Source: Phormidium sp. FACHB-1136 (GTDB lineage: Bacteria > Cyanobacteriota > Cyanobacteriia > Phormidesmidales > Phormidesmidaceae). From it: a DNA stretch of 64,000 nt. The stretch covers positions 25,343-89,342 of the forward strand of contig NZ_JACJRS010000008.1 in NCBI RefSeq assembly GCF_014697375.1, written 5' to 3'. The notes beneath the pieces were generated by a model. It made no database searches. It saw only the letters and a list, made by a program, of their open reading frames with translations, and had not been told where the DNA came from. This document shows positions 1-7,384 of the stretch, in pieces; within the stretch, counting starts at the first letter, position 1, and each line of letters opens with the position of its first letter. The position numbers were made by a program, and so were the translations under genes.

Positions 1-179
1 CGGCTCGGCCCCCAGTGATTTCTCCCGTTACTCGCTGGGTGAACTGGGTGGCGGCGGTGCTGCTGCTGCTCGGCTTTAACTTGGCCGTCAGCGTTGGGCT
101 GTTCCTTCTCGCCTACCTACTAAAGTCGGCCCTAGGCATTAATCTGCTCCCTGGCCATTTTCGTGGTTTTGGCAATTAA
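1..179 (+). CDS. C-terminal end of a membrane protein (partial)
   Basis: The reading frame is open from the left edge (first full codon at position 3) to a TAA at 177-179. About 58 residues are visible. They form one long hydrophobic stretch, rich in Leu, Val and Ala, that should span the membrane once, followed by a short Gly/Asn-rich tail. No catalytic motif is visible in this piece and I do not recognise the family. The rest of the gene lies outside the window. Confidence 0.6.
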   Translation, partial: ARPPVISPVTRWVNWVAAVLLLLGFNLAVSVGLFLLAYLLKSALGINLLPGHFRGFGN

Positions 180-284
180 CCCCCCTGGCTGTGGCTACGG
201 CTTATCTATAGGTTTCAACTGCTGCGTTGGCAGTAGGGACGCTTGGTATAAGAATTAGGTATCTCTTGACGGCGGAGGACGCGG

Positions 285-704
285 ATGACGACCAAGACCA
301 TTGTGCTACAACAGCTTTGTGGCCATCGATTTGTAGGGCAAAACGAGACCGGGGATCGGATTTTGGTGGATGGCGACCAGCCCGCCATTGGCCCCAAACC
401 CACCGACCTGTTGCTAGCCGCCTTGGGGTCTTGCACCGCCTACGATGTGATTGACATTATGGCCAAAAAACGCCAGCCCCTCGCCCGCTACCGCATCGAA
501 GTGACGGGCACCCAAGCCGACACCCATCCCCGCCGCTTTACCCACATCACCGTGACCCACTATGGGGCTGGCCCAGCGGTGACCGAATCCGCCCTAGCGC
601 GATCCGCCGAACTGTCCCATAGCCGCTACTGTGCCGTGGCCGCTAGCCTCAACGCCGACATTGTGGTCAACACGGTGGTGGAACCCTGGAAAGACGACGC
701 CTAG
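285..704 (+). CDS. OsmC family protein
   Basis: This 139-residue protein has the OsmC/Ohr fold signature: a first conserved Cys in the GSCTAYDV stretch (about residue 48) at the start of the central helix, and a second Cys in SRYC (about residue 115). Family members reduce organic or fatty-acid hydroperoxides with this Cys pair in the cytoplasm; the YhfA-like subgroup has no firmly assigned substrate. Length is normal. The ATG is preceded by a GGAGG at a suitable distance. The gene stands alone, about 250 bp upstream of a response regulator. Ohr versus OsmC subgroup cannot be decided by eye. Confidence 0.85.
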   Translation: MTTKTIVLQQLCGHRFVGQNETGDRILVDGDQPAIGPKPTDLLLAALGSCTAYDVIDIMAKKRQPLARYRIEVTGTQADTHPRRFTHITVTHYGAGPAVTESALARSAELSHSRYCAVAASLNADIVVNTVVEPWKDDA

Positions 705-954
705 GTCAGCCTTGCCGTTGCGGCCTAGCCCAGAAAAGGGACATGGGCATGGGTTTTTACGGAGATTAGCATGGCATCTTCATAAACATCTCTAGTAAGC
801 TAGGGAATTATGCGGCCAGTGATGGCGGAAATGGTGCAAAACCCTGGAAGAATGTTACGCTATCTTGCCCTTTCCTAGGATAAGGGCCAAGGAATCGCCT
901 GCGGTTCCCTCTAAAAGTTTATCCTTGCAGCCCACTTAGACCAAAGGTGTAACC
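705..954. other. Intergenic region upstream of the OmpR-type regulator
   Basis: These 250 bases hold no credible gene. The stretch just before the regulator is A/T-richer than the flanking genes and probably holds its promoter, but I cannot point to a confident -35/-10 pair. Confidence 0.3.
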
Positions 955-1674
955 ATGGCGGAGGCCAAAATCCTGGTTGTTGACGACGATCCTGCCATTC
1001 GCAACTTGATTTACCGCTTTTTGGCGAAGCAGAACTACACGATGGAGGCCGCTGAGGACGGGAAAAAGGCGCTGGCGCTGTTTGAGCAGTTTACCCCCGA
1101 CCTGGTCATTCTAGACGTGAACCTACCCGACACCAACGGCTACGACCTCTGCAAGGAGATGCAGTCGCGCACGGGGGTGTTTGTGCTGATGCTAACCAGT
1201 CGCACCGACGAAGCGGACAAAATTCGTGGGTTTTCGGAGGGGGCCGACGACTACCTGACCAAGCCCTTTAGCCTGCTGGAATTGGAGGTGCGGGTGGGGG
1301 CCATCCTCAAGCGCCAACGTCCGGTCACCAATGCCGAACAGCAGTGTCTCACCTTTAATCGCCTGGTGATCGACCCGGTGCGGCGGGAGGTGATGCTGCG
1401 GGATGAGATGGTGCCCCTGACCGCCCTGGAGTTTGACCTGTTGCACTTTTTGGCCAGCCATCCGGGGCGGGTGTGGCGACGGGCCGAACTGATCCAAAAG
1501 GTGTGGGACTACGACTATGTGGGCGACCAGCGGGTGGTCGATGTCCATGTGGGCCAAATCCGCAAAAAAATTGAGAAGGATACCAATGAGCCCGCCCTGA
1601 TCCAAACGGTGCGGGGGGTGGGCTACAAATTCGAGCCCCCCGAGGGTGGCGGGGATGCCCAGGTTTCGGCCTAG
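955..1674 (+). CDS. OmpR/PhoB-type response regulator
   Basis: A 239-residue DNA-binding response regulator. The receiver domain (about 1-120) has the acidic pair in VVDDD, the phosphoacceptor Asp54 in VILDVNLP, and the Lys in YLTKPF. A winged-helix Trans_reg_C domain follows (about 140-232) with the usual RVVDVHVGQIRKKIE recognition region and the RGVGYKF wing. It is thus a complete transcription factor that should be phosphorylated by a histidine kinase, but no cognate kinase is adjacent. It resembles cyanobacterial RpaA/RpaB-type regulators in architecture, but the sequence differs enough that I give no symbol. The HetZ-family gene converges on it with a 21-base gap. Confidence 0.93.
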   Translation: MAEAKILVVDDDPAIRNLIYRFLAKQNYTMEAAEDGKKALALFEQFTPDLVILDVNLPDTNGYDLCKEMQSRTGVFVLMLTSRTDEADKIRGFSEGADDYLTKPFSLLELEVRVGAILKRQRPVTNAEQQCLTFNRLVIDPVRREVMLRDEMVPLTALEFDLLHFLASHPGRVWRRAELIQKVWDYDYVGDQRVVDVHVGQIRKKIEKDTNEPALIQTVRGVGYKFEPPEGGGDAQVSA

Positions 1675-1695
1675 GGGCATCGGATTGCCGCCCAC

Positions 1696-2931
1696 CTAGG
1701 GTTTATCCTCCGCCCGCGTTCCTTGGTTGCGATAGTCCCAGGCTCCCTTGAGCAATTTGCTCCAGGTGCGGTGGACTTTTTTGGGCGTCCAGCCTAGGGT
1801 TTGGGCAAGGTCGGCATCATCGGCTTGGCCTTGGCGGCGTTTGAGGTCAATCAACCGCCGTTGATCGGCGGGCAGACTGGCCAAAAAGCCCTGCCATTGA
1901 TCCGGCGTCATCCCCAGGCTGGCCTCCAGGTTGGCCCCAAGCCACTGGTGGACCAAATCCCACTCGTGCTGCTGGGAAAATTTTTCGACGTGGTACTTAA
2001 ACCGCTGCTGTAGGTAGTCTCGCTGGCGGGGGGAAAGGCCCAGAATGTCGTCAATTTCGGCGGCGGAGCAATCCTCCAGCTTCAGCACCAAATAATCGAT
2101 GCAGTCCGTCTGGTTTTGGGCTTTAAAGTAATCCACCAGGGCGTTAATCACCCGGTCTCGCATGACGGCTTCCCCCGGATCGTAGGCGTCGGTTTTGAGT
2201 TTTTCGCGAACCTGCTGCACCACGGAACTACGGGCATAGGTTTCCGCCTCCTCCAACTTCGCCCCCTCGCTCACCAGGCCCATATCCACGGCGGTTTCGG
2301 CGGGCTGACGACGGCTAAAGGCTTGGGCACGGAGCACAATCAACTGCTGGCTCTGGCGACCGGGTAGGGCAATGCGGCGTTTGGCATACTGCTCGCTAAA
2401 GGCCATGTATTCCGCCAGTTCCAACTGGGTACGTGGCGTGTAGGTGGTGGGCAGATGGTGTTCCCGTCGAAAGGCATTCAGCACCTCGATGTAAAAGGTT
2501 TGCATGAAGTCTTCAATCAGGGCGTAGCGACCCTGGAAGCTGAGGTAGCTTTCCTTGGGGGCCACATGGCGATAGACGATGGCGCTGAGGCTGCTGTGGA
2601 GATCCACCCGCCCCTGGCGAGATCCCGCCTCGTAGTAGGTCAAGCATTTATCGACCCGGTGACGCACCAAGGCCTGCTGCCAGTGGTGCACATCTCCCGA
2701 CGCCTGAATGCGGTCACTGCGATGGCAAATGCGATCCACCTCCGCCGCCAGCCGCGCCGCCACGCCCCCTAGCCCACCGGGCCGACGACCGAGGCGATTC
2801 TCAAAGAGCTGGTCAATGGCCTGGGTCAATGCCCCTAACTCCCCGCCCACTGGCTCAGGGGAGGAATGGGAGGGAGGGGGAGACCCTGGGGGAAATGCCG
2901 CCATAGTACAGCCAGTAGATGCAGTCTTCAT
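1696..2931 (-). CDS. hetZ: HetZ-family protein
   Basis: A 411-residue protein. From about residue 60 onward it matches the pattern I know for HetZ: an AARLAAEVDRIC region, a YEAGSRQGRVDLHS motif, LIEDFMQTFYIEVLNAFRRE, ELAEYMAFSEQYAKRRI, and a C-terminal sigma-like or HTH part with LSPRQRDYLQQRFKYH. In Anabaena HetZ is an early regulator of heterocyst differentiation; homologues also occur in filamentous species without heterocysts. The N-terminal 45 residues are Pro/Ser-rich and poorly conserved, so the start is uncertain. No patU or hetR lies nearby, so the function in this organism is inferred only. HetZ versus a HetZ-related paralogue cannot be separated here. Confidence 0.75.
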   Translation of the reverse strand: MKTASTGCTMAAFPPGSPPPSHSSPEPVGGELGALTQAIDQLFENRLGRRPGGLGGVAARLAAEVDRICHRSDRIQASGDVHHWQQALVRHRVDKCLTYYEAGSRQGRVDLHSSLSAIVYRHVAPKESYLSFQGRYALIEDFMQTFYIEVLNAFRREHHLPTTYTPRTQLELAEYMAFSEQYAKRRIALPGRQSQQLIVLRAQAFSRRQPAETAVDMGLVSEGAKLEEAETYARSSVVQQVREKLKTDAYDPGEAVMRDRVINALVDYFKAQNQTDCIDYLVLKLEDCSAAEIDDILGLSPRQRDYLQQRFKYHVEKFSQQHEWDLVHQWLGANLEASLGMTPDQWQGFLASLPADQRRLIDLKRRQGQADDADLAQTLGWTPKKVHRTWSKLLKGAWDYRNQGTRAEDKP

Positions 2932-3215
2932 AGATACCCAATCCTAGCAACGACACCGAAAGGAGAACCATCCCGGCGAAAATTGCGCCGTGGTCATCTG
3001 TTCTATCAGCATCCTCAATCTGGCCCAGGGAATTTCGGCGGGCCTGTGTCAGTGATGAAATTGGCTTCCGGACGGCATCTCATCGACCCTGAATCGGTTT
3101 TTGTCCCTGGCCTTGGCCTCTTGCGCCCAACGTAACAACTTGTGAATGACCGGGCTCCGTAGCCTCCTCCGTGACCTAAGTAGATACGCTGGGTCATGGG
3201 GCTGTTTGTAACCAA

Positions 3216-3325
3216 GCCGTTACTACGGCCCGTCTGTAGCCCCGATTTTTCCCCTCGCCTCTCCGTATTACGGAAGCCTCCCTCCCTTCGCTGACGGTTA
3301 TACCTAGGCCGTAGTAGCGAACGGC
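3216..3325. repeat. Inverted-repeat element with inner palindrome
   Basis: The arms GCCGTTACTACGGCC (3216-3230) and GGCCGTAGTAGCGAACGGC (3307-3325) are near-perfect inverted repeats (one arm has three extra bases). Between them sits TCCGTATTACGGA (3262-3274), a perfect palindrome around one base. The size and structure fit a small mobile repeat or a folded RNA; no other copy was noticed in this window. Confidence 0.5.
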
Positions 3326-3357
3326 TGGGAAAAGGTGAGGATGGCAAAGCGGCCAGT

Positions 3358-3399
3358 GTCTCAGACAATGGGCATGGGCGGTCGCCCATTGTCTGGGAC
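3358..3399. promoter_or_regulatory. Strong 16-bp hairpin upstream of the receiver cluster
   Basis: Positions 3358-3373 pair with 3384-3399 in a 16-bp stem (15 Watson-Crick pairs and one G-T) around a 10-base loop. It lies about 125 bases before the first receiver gene. No T-tract follows, so it is not a classical intrinsic terminator for forward transcription. It may be a leader structure, a processing site or a protein-binding palindrome. Confidence 0.55.
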
Positions 3400-3523
3400 G
3401 GGGTGTCATAAACCTTTAAGTTTGCGCTGCATATTTTCCGTCAATATCGGGCAACTTAGAGATGGGCTGAGATTAAGGATGACCCGCACCGTACTGTCTG
3501 CACCGCATTTTACGAGGCTAACA

Positions 3524-4213
3524 ATGACTAAAATTCTGGTAATTGAGGACGAAAAAGGGGTTCAAGATAATGTCATTGATATCCTCCAACTGGAAGGATT
3601 CAAGGTGATTTCGGCGGATAACGGCTTGTTGGGTGTGCTGATGGCGCGGGCCGAGCAGCCCAATTTGATTATCTGCGACATTATGATGCCCGAACTGGAT
3701 GGCTACGGGGTGCTAGAACAACTGCGTCAGGATCCCACTACGGCCACCATTCCCTTCATCTTTTTAACCGCCAAGGCCGAAACGGTGGATCTGCGTCAGG
3801 GGATGGAATCGGGGGCCGATGACTACTTAACCAAGCCCTTTACCCCTCTAGAACTGAGAAAAGCCGTTGCCGTTCGCTTGCAAAAGCAGGCTGTGATGAT
3901 GGAAAAATACAATCAGGAGCGGGAGCGGGCCTTGAAGTATCAGCGAGAGGTACAGGAACGACAAACCCTGATTGAAACCCAGGAGGACTTTCTGCGCAAG
4001 ATCATTGTCGATTTGCGGGATCCCCTCTCCAATATCAACATTGCCATTCAACTCTTGGCCACTAGCGAGGATGAGGCGGTGCGGGAACGCTACCTGAATA
4101 TTCTCAGGGAAGAATGTTCGCGGGAGATTATGATGCTAAACCAGATGTCCCAACTGCAAGACCTGATTTCTCCCAAGAACCTCAAACTCCTGAGCCAATT
4201 CAAGCTCATTTAA
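3524..4213 (+). CDS. CheY-like receiver fused to a truncated HisKA-like region lacking the His
   Basis: 229 residues. The receiver (1-120) is complete: acidic IEDE, Asp52 in ICDIMMP, the Thr in LTAKA, and Lys in YLTKPF. A charged linker that may be a coiled coil leads to a stretch resembling the HisKA dimerisation helices (about 155-205), but the phospho-His position is Val162 (VDLRDPLSNI instead of HDLRxPL). No HATPase domain follows; the protein ends at 229. It should therefore accept phosphate from another kinase and dimerise, but not act as a kinase. The start at the ATG with an upstream GAGG gives the usual MTKILVIED beginning; an ATG farther upstream at 3335 would add an unrelated tail. 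First gene of a three-gene receiver cluster. Confidence 0.88.
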   Translation: MTKILVIEDEKGVQDNVIDILQLEGFKVISADNGLLGVLMARAEQPNLIICDIMMPELDGYGVLEQLRQDPTTATIPFIFLTAKAETVDLRQGMESGADDYLTKPFTPLELRKAVAVRLQKQAVMMEKYNQERERALKYQREVQERQTLIETQEDFLRKIIVDLRDPLSNINIAIQLLATSEDEAVRERYLNILREECSREIMMLNQMSQLQDLISPKNLKLLSQFKLI

Positions 4214-4265
4214 TCCGGGAGATCAATCCGTTGTTTGTATCGTTTGGTAACGCCCTAGAGGCTCC

Positions 4266-5996
4266 ATGACAAAAATTCTAATTATTGAAGATGAACCCTT
4301 CATCCGGGAAAATCTGGAGGATATTCTGAGCCTAGAGGGGTTTGAGACCTTGGCCGCCACCGATGGCCTTGTGGGGATTCAACTGGCGCAGCAAGCCCTA
4401 CCGGATTTGATCATTTGCGACATTATGATGCCCTACGGAGACGGCTATGACGTGATTACCGCCCTGCGGGAAGTCCCCCAAACCGAAGCCATTCCGTTTA
4501 TTTTCCTTACGGCCAAAGCCGACCGGGCCAGCCTCCGCCAGGGCATGACCCTAGGGGCGGACGACTACCTCACCAAACCCTTTACCCCCCAGGAGGTGCT
4601 GGAATCGGTGCGGGCGCGGCTGAGGAAAGCCACGGCCCAAACCCAGCTTTACCAAAGCCAAATCCACCATCTGTCTACCGAACTGGAATTTCACCGTGCC
4701 CACGATGCCCTCACGGGGTTGCCCAACCGGGTGGCCCTCGCCGCTTGCTTTCAAACCCTTATTACCCGCATCCGAGGAACGCAGCAACATCTTGCCCTGC
4801 TCTATTTCACCTTTGACCAGTTGGCCTCTATTCGAGCGGCCCTCGGATCCGATCTCAGTGTGGCCCTGGTGCAGCAGATTGGCCAACGGTTAACCGCTGC
4901 CTCCCAGGGCGGGGGCATGGCCTACATCAGCGATCACCAGTTCGCCATGGTGATGGGGCCAAGTCCTACCCTGTCCCAGGCCCAGACCTGGGCCGAGGCG
5001 GTGGCCCAGGTGTTCGATGCCCCCATTACCCTGGAGGATCACAATCTCTTTCTCATCCCCAAAATTGGGGTGGCGATCTATCCCCAGGATGGGGTCAGCT
5101 TCGACACGCTACTGCTGGAGGCGGAAATGGCCGCGACGGGGTTGCCAGAACAGGGAGATCGGCCCGTCAGTTTCTATTCGACCGATTTACATCAGCAGGT
5201 GAAGTATCGCTTTTCCATGGAGGCCGACCTCCACCATGCCCTAGACCGCCAGGAGTTCCAGATCTACTACCAGCCCCAGATTGATCTCAAAACCCAAACC
5301 CTGGCGGGGGCCGAGGCGCTGATGCGATGGTTTCATCCGGTGCGGGGGAATATTTCTCCGGCCCACTTTATCCCCATTGCCGAGGCAACAGACCTGATGG
5401 TGCCCATCGGGGAATGGGTCTTGCGCACCGCCTGTGAACAGGTGCAGCGGTGGCCCCACTACCCCACCAATGCCCTGATCTCCGTGAACCTTTCCCCACG
5501 GCAGTTTGCGGCCCCCGACCTACGGGAAACCATCACCCAGGTGTTGGCCCAAACGGGGCTGCCCCCCCATCGTCTGGAGTTGGAAATTACCGAAACGGTG
5601 CTGATGCAGGATACCAGTTTGGCCCAGCACCTCCTCCGAGATCTGAAGGACAGCGGCATTCACATTGCCATTGATGATTTTGGGGTGGGCTATTCTTCGT
5701 TTCAATACCTCAGCCAGTTTGCCCTCAGTACCCTCAAAATTGATCGGTGCTTTGTGCATCATTTGGCCTCTCGCCCTAAAAACCAGACCCTGGTCGCGGC
5801 CATGATTCAGATGGCCCATGATCTGGGGCTGAAGGTGGTGGCCGAAGGGGTAGAAACCGAAGCCGACCTGGCCTGTTTGCAGTCCATTGAGTGCGACATT
5901 GTCCAGGGCTACTGGTATAGCCCACCGCTCAGCGCCGAAGCCTTTGAACAGGGCTATGCGGCCACCCCATCGGCCACCCGACAGTCTTTGCGGTAG
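4266..5996 (+). CDS. Receiver-GGDEF(degenerate)-EAL protein, probable c-di-GMP phosphodiesterase
   Basis: 576 residues in three domains. The receiver (1-120) has Asp52 and the KPF Lys. A GGDEF-fold domain follows (about 140-310), but its signature is SDHQF at 222-226, so diguanylate cyclase activity is not expected. The EAL domain (about 322-565) keeps EAL (350-352), the Asn in SVNLSPRQF, the Glu in LEITET, IDDFGVGYSS, the Lys in STLKID, the Glu of VAEGVE and the Gln of VQGYW, so it should hydrolyse cyclic di-GMP. The start has a GAGG upstream and lies 52 bases after the previous gene, so co-transcription is likely. Phosphorylation of the receiver probably tunes the EAL activity. Confidence 0.93.
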   Translation: MTKILIIEDEPFIRENLEDILSLEGFETLAATDGLVGIQLAQQALPDLIICDIMMPYGDGYDVITALREVPQTEAIPFIFLTAKADRASLRQGMTLGADDYLTKPFTPQEVLESVRARLRKATAQTQLYQSQIHHLSTELEFHRAHDALTGLPNRVALAACFQTLITRIRGTQQHLALLYFTFDQLASIRAALGSDLSVALVQQIGQRLTAASQGGGMAYISDHQFAMVMGPSPTLSQAQTWAEAVAQVFDAPITLEDHNLFLIPKIGVAIYPQDGVSFDTLLLEAEMAATGLPEQGDRPVSFYSTDLHQQVKYRFSMEADLHHALDRQEFQIYYQPQIDLKTQTLAGAEALMRWFHPVRGNISPAHFIPIAEATDLMVPIGEWVLRTACEQVQRWPHYPTNALISVNLSPRQFAAPDLRETITQVLAQTGLPPHRLELEITETVLMQDTSLAQHLLRDLKDSGIHIAIDDFGVGYSSFQYLSQFALSTLKIDRCFVHHLASRPKNQTLVAAMIQMAHDLGLKVVAEGVETEADLACLQSIECDIVQGYWYSPPLSAEAFEQGYAATPSATRQSLR

Positions 5997-6162
5997 TTGG
6001 GCTGGCCATGGTTCCCCTATCCATCTCGGTGCTTGGGTCACGCTGTTCCTGGCGTTGGCCCCCGTCTAAACCCAACGCGAAACAACGTTCAACAGCGCGA
6101 CCCCCAGCGCGACCCATCGATCTAAATTCCCTGTAGTGTTCCAATCAAGGACGACCCACACC

Positions 6163-7293
6163 ATGAAAAAGATTTTAGTCATCGAAGATGATCTTCAGGT
6201 TCAAGACAATATCTACGACATTTTGAGCCTGGAGGATTTCTATACCGTCACCGCCTCAGACGGAGCCGAGGGGCTAGCCCTCGCTAAGGAGGAAAAGCCC
6301 GATCTGATCATCTGCGACATTATGATGCCCCAGATGGATGGCTATGCGGTGCTTGCCGCCCTGCGCGATGCTGAAGAAACGGCGGCTATTCCCTTTATCT
6401 TTCTTACCGCCAAGGCCGACCGGGCCGATCTGCGCCAGGGAATGGCCCTCGGAGCTGATGACTACCTGACCAAACCCTTCACCCCCGATGAACTGCGTCA
6501 GGCCGTGGCCGCTCGCCTTGCCCGCCAAGAAAACCAGCAGCAACAAACCCAGCGCCAGGTGGATAAGCTGCGGGACACCATTTCCTACGCCCTGCCCTAC
6601 GAACTCAACACCCCCCTAGTTGGCATTATCAATGGCGCACACCTGCTGCGCACGGGCTACAGCACCATGGATAAGAAGGAAATTGAGGAACTCCTGGATG
6701 CCATTGAAACCTCCGGCAACAAACTCTACTCCCTCATTCAGAACTTCATTACCTACGCCGATCTGGAACTGGCTACCGCCAACCCCGAAACCGTCGAGAA
6801 ACTGCGGCAGCGCACCGAACCCTGCCTCACCACCCCCATCATCCAAGCCGCCGCCCTGCAAAAGGCCAAGGAGGTCAACCGTCAGGCCGATCTTCAGCTT
6901 GAACTGGAGGATGCCTACGTTGCTATTTCCGACTGGCGGCTGAAAAAAGTAGTGCAAGAAATTGTGGATAATGCCTTTAAGTTTTCCCCCGCCGGGAACC
7001 CGGTTAAGGTGATTAGCCGCATTCAAGAGGCCCATCTGCATCTTTTTGTGATTGACCAAGGTCGGGGGATGGATGCAGATCAAGTTCGCGCCATTGGGGC
7101 CTATATGCAGTTCCATCGCCAGATCTACGAACGTCCCGGCAATGGTCTGGGCCTTGCCATCGCCAAACTCACGATGGCCCTCTATGGCGGTGAACTCGAC
7201 ATCGAAAGCTTTGTGGGCCAGCAAACCACCGTCCGCATGACCCTCCCCATCGCCCAGGATGTTGTCCATAGCAACGGCCATTCGGTGGCCTAG
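6163..7293 (+). CDS. Receiver-histidine-kinase-like protein with Tyr in place of the phospho-His
   Basis: 376 residues. The receiver (1-120) is intact with Asp52. A HisKA-like region follows, but the H-box reads ALPYELNTPL, with Tyr146 (codon 6598-6600) where His is expected. The HATPase domain (about 235-365) retains the N-box Asn270 in EIVDNAFKF, the G1 box DQGRGM and the G2 box GNGLGLA, so ATP binding is likely. A protein that binds ATP but cannot autophosphorylate on His would act as a pseudokinase or phosphatase-type partner. The start at 6163 gives MKKILVIED, matching its two neighbours; an upstream ATG at 6136 adds nine unlikely residues. Third member of the receiver cluster. Confidence 0.9.
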   Translation: MKKILVIEDDLQVQDNIYDILSLEDFYTVTASDGAEGLALAKEEKPDLIICDIMMPQMDGYAVLAALRDAEETAAIPFIFLTAKADRADLRQGMALGADDYLTKPFTPDELRQAVAARLARQENQQQQTQRQVDKLRDTISYALPYELNTPLVGIINGAHLLRTGYSTMDKKEIEELLDAIETSGNKLYSLIQNFITYADLELATANPETVEKLRQRTEPCLTTPIIQAAALQKAKEVNRQADLQLELEDAYVAISDWRLKKVVQEIVDNAFKFSPAGNPVKVISRIQEAHLHLFVIDQGRGMDADQVRAIGAYMQFHRQIYERPGNGLGLAIAKLTMALYGGELDIESFVGQQTTVRMTLPIAQDVVHSNGHSVA

Positions 7294-7312
7294 GGTCATC
7301 GGCCACGTCGCC

Positions 7313-7350
7313 AGCGGGCGAGGTTATCTCGCCCCTACCGTGGGTTAGGT
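7313..7350. repeat. Dispersed repeat family A, partial copy
   Basis: AGCGGGCGAGGTTATCTCGC and the following CCCCTACCG match the hairpin half of the repeat seen at 28082, 34663, 31285, 52451 and 60104. It lies just after the receiver cluster, between convergent genes. Confidence 0.55.
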
Positions 7351-7384
7351 AACGTCCCCTACAATTCCGAAGGGATGGGATCGG

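Larger units (their letters stand above)
2932..3523. other. Structured intergenic region between hetZ-like gene and the receiver cluster
   Basis: This spacer of about 590 bases holds no convincing gene. It contains several inverted repeats: a long-range pair at 3216-3230 and 3307-3325, a short palindrome at 3262-3274 between them, and a strong hairpin at 3358-3399 (listed separately). The right half should form the leader and promoter of the receiver-gene cluster. Confidence 0.5.

Noticed and set aside
1192..1695. Long open frame opposite the OmpR-type regulator
   Set aside because: It is the antisense shadow of a well-conserved receiver and winged-helix gene, with His/Gly/Pro-rich content typical of such shadows.
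5520..6041. Reverse-strand frame opposite the EAL domain
   Set aside because: Antisense shadow with no conserved motif; the forward gene has all EAL residues.
6616..7299. Reverse-strand 227-codon frame opposite the third receiver gene
   Set aside because: Shadow of the HATPase region; Gly/His-rich composition, no ribosome-binding site noticed.
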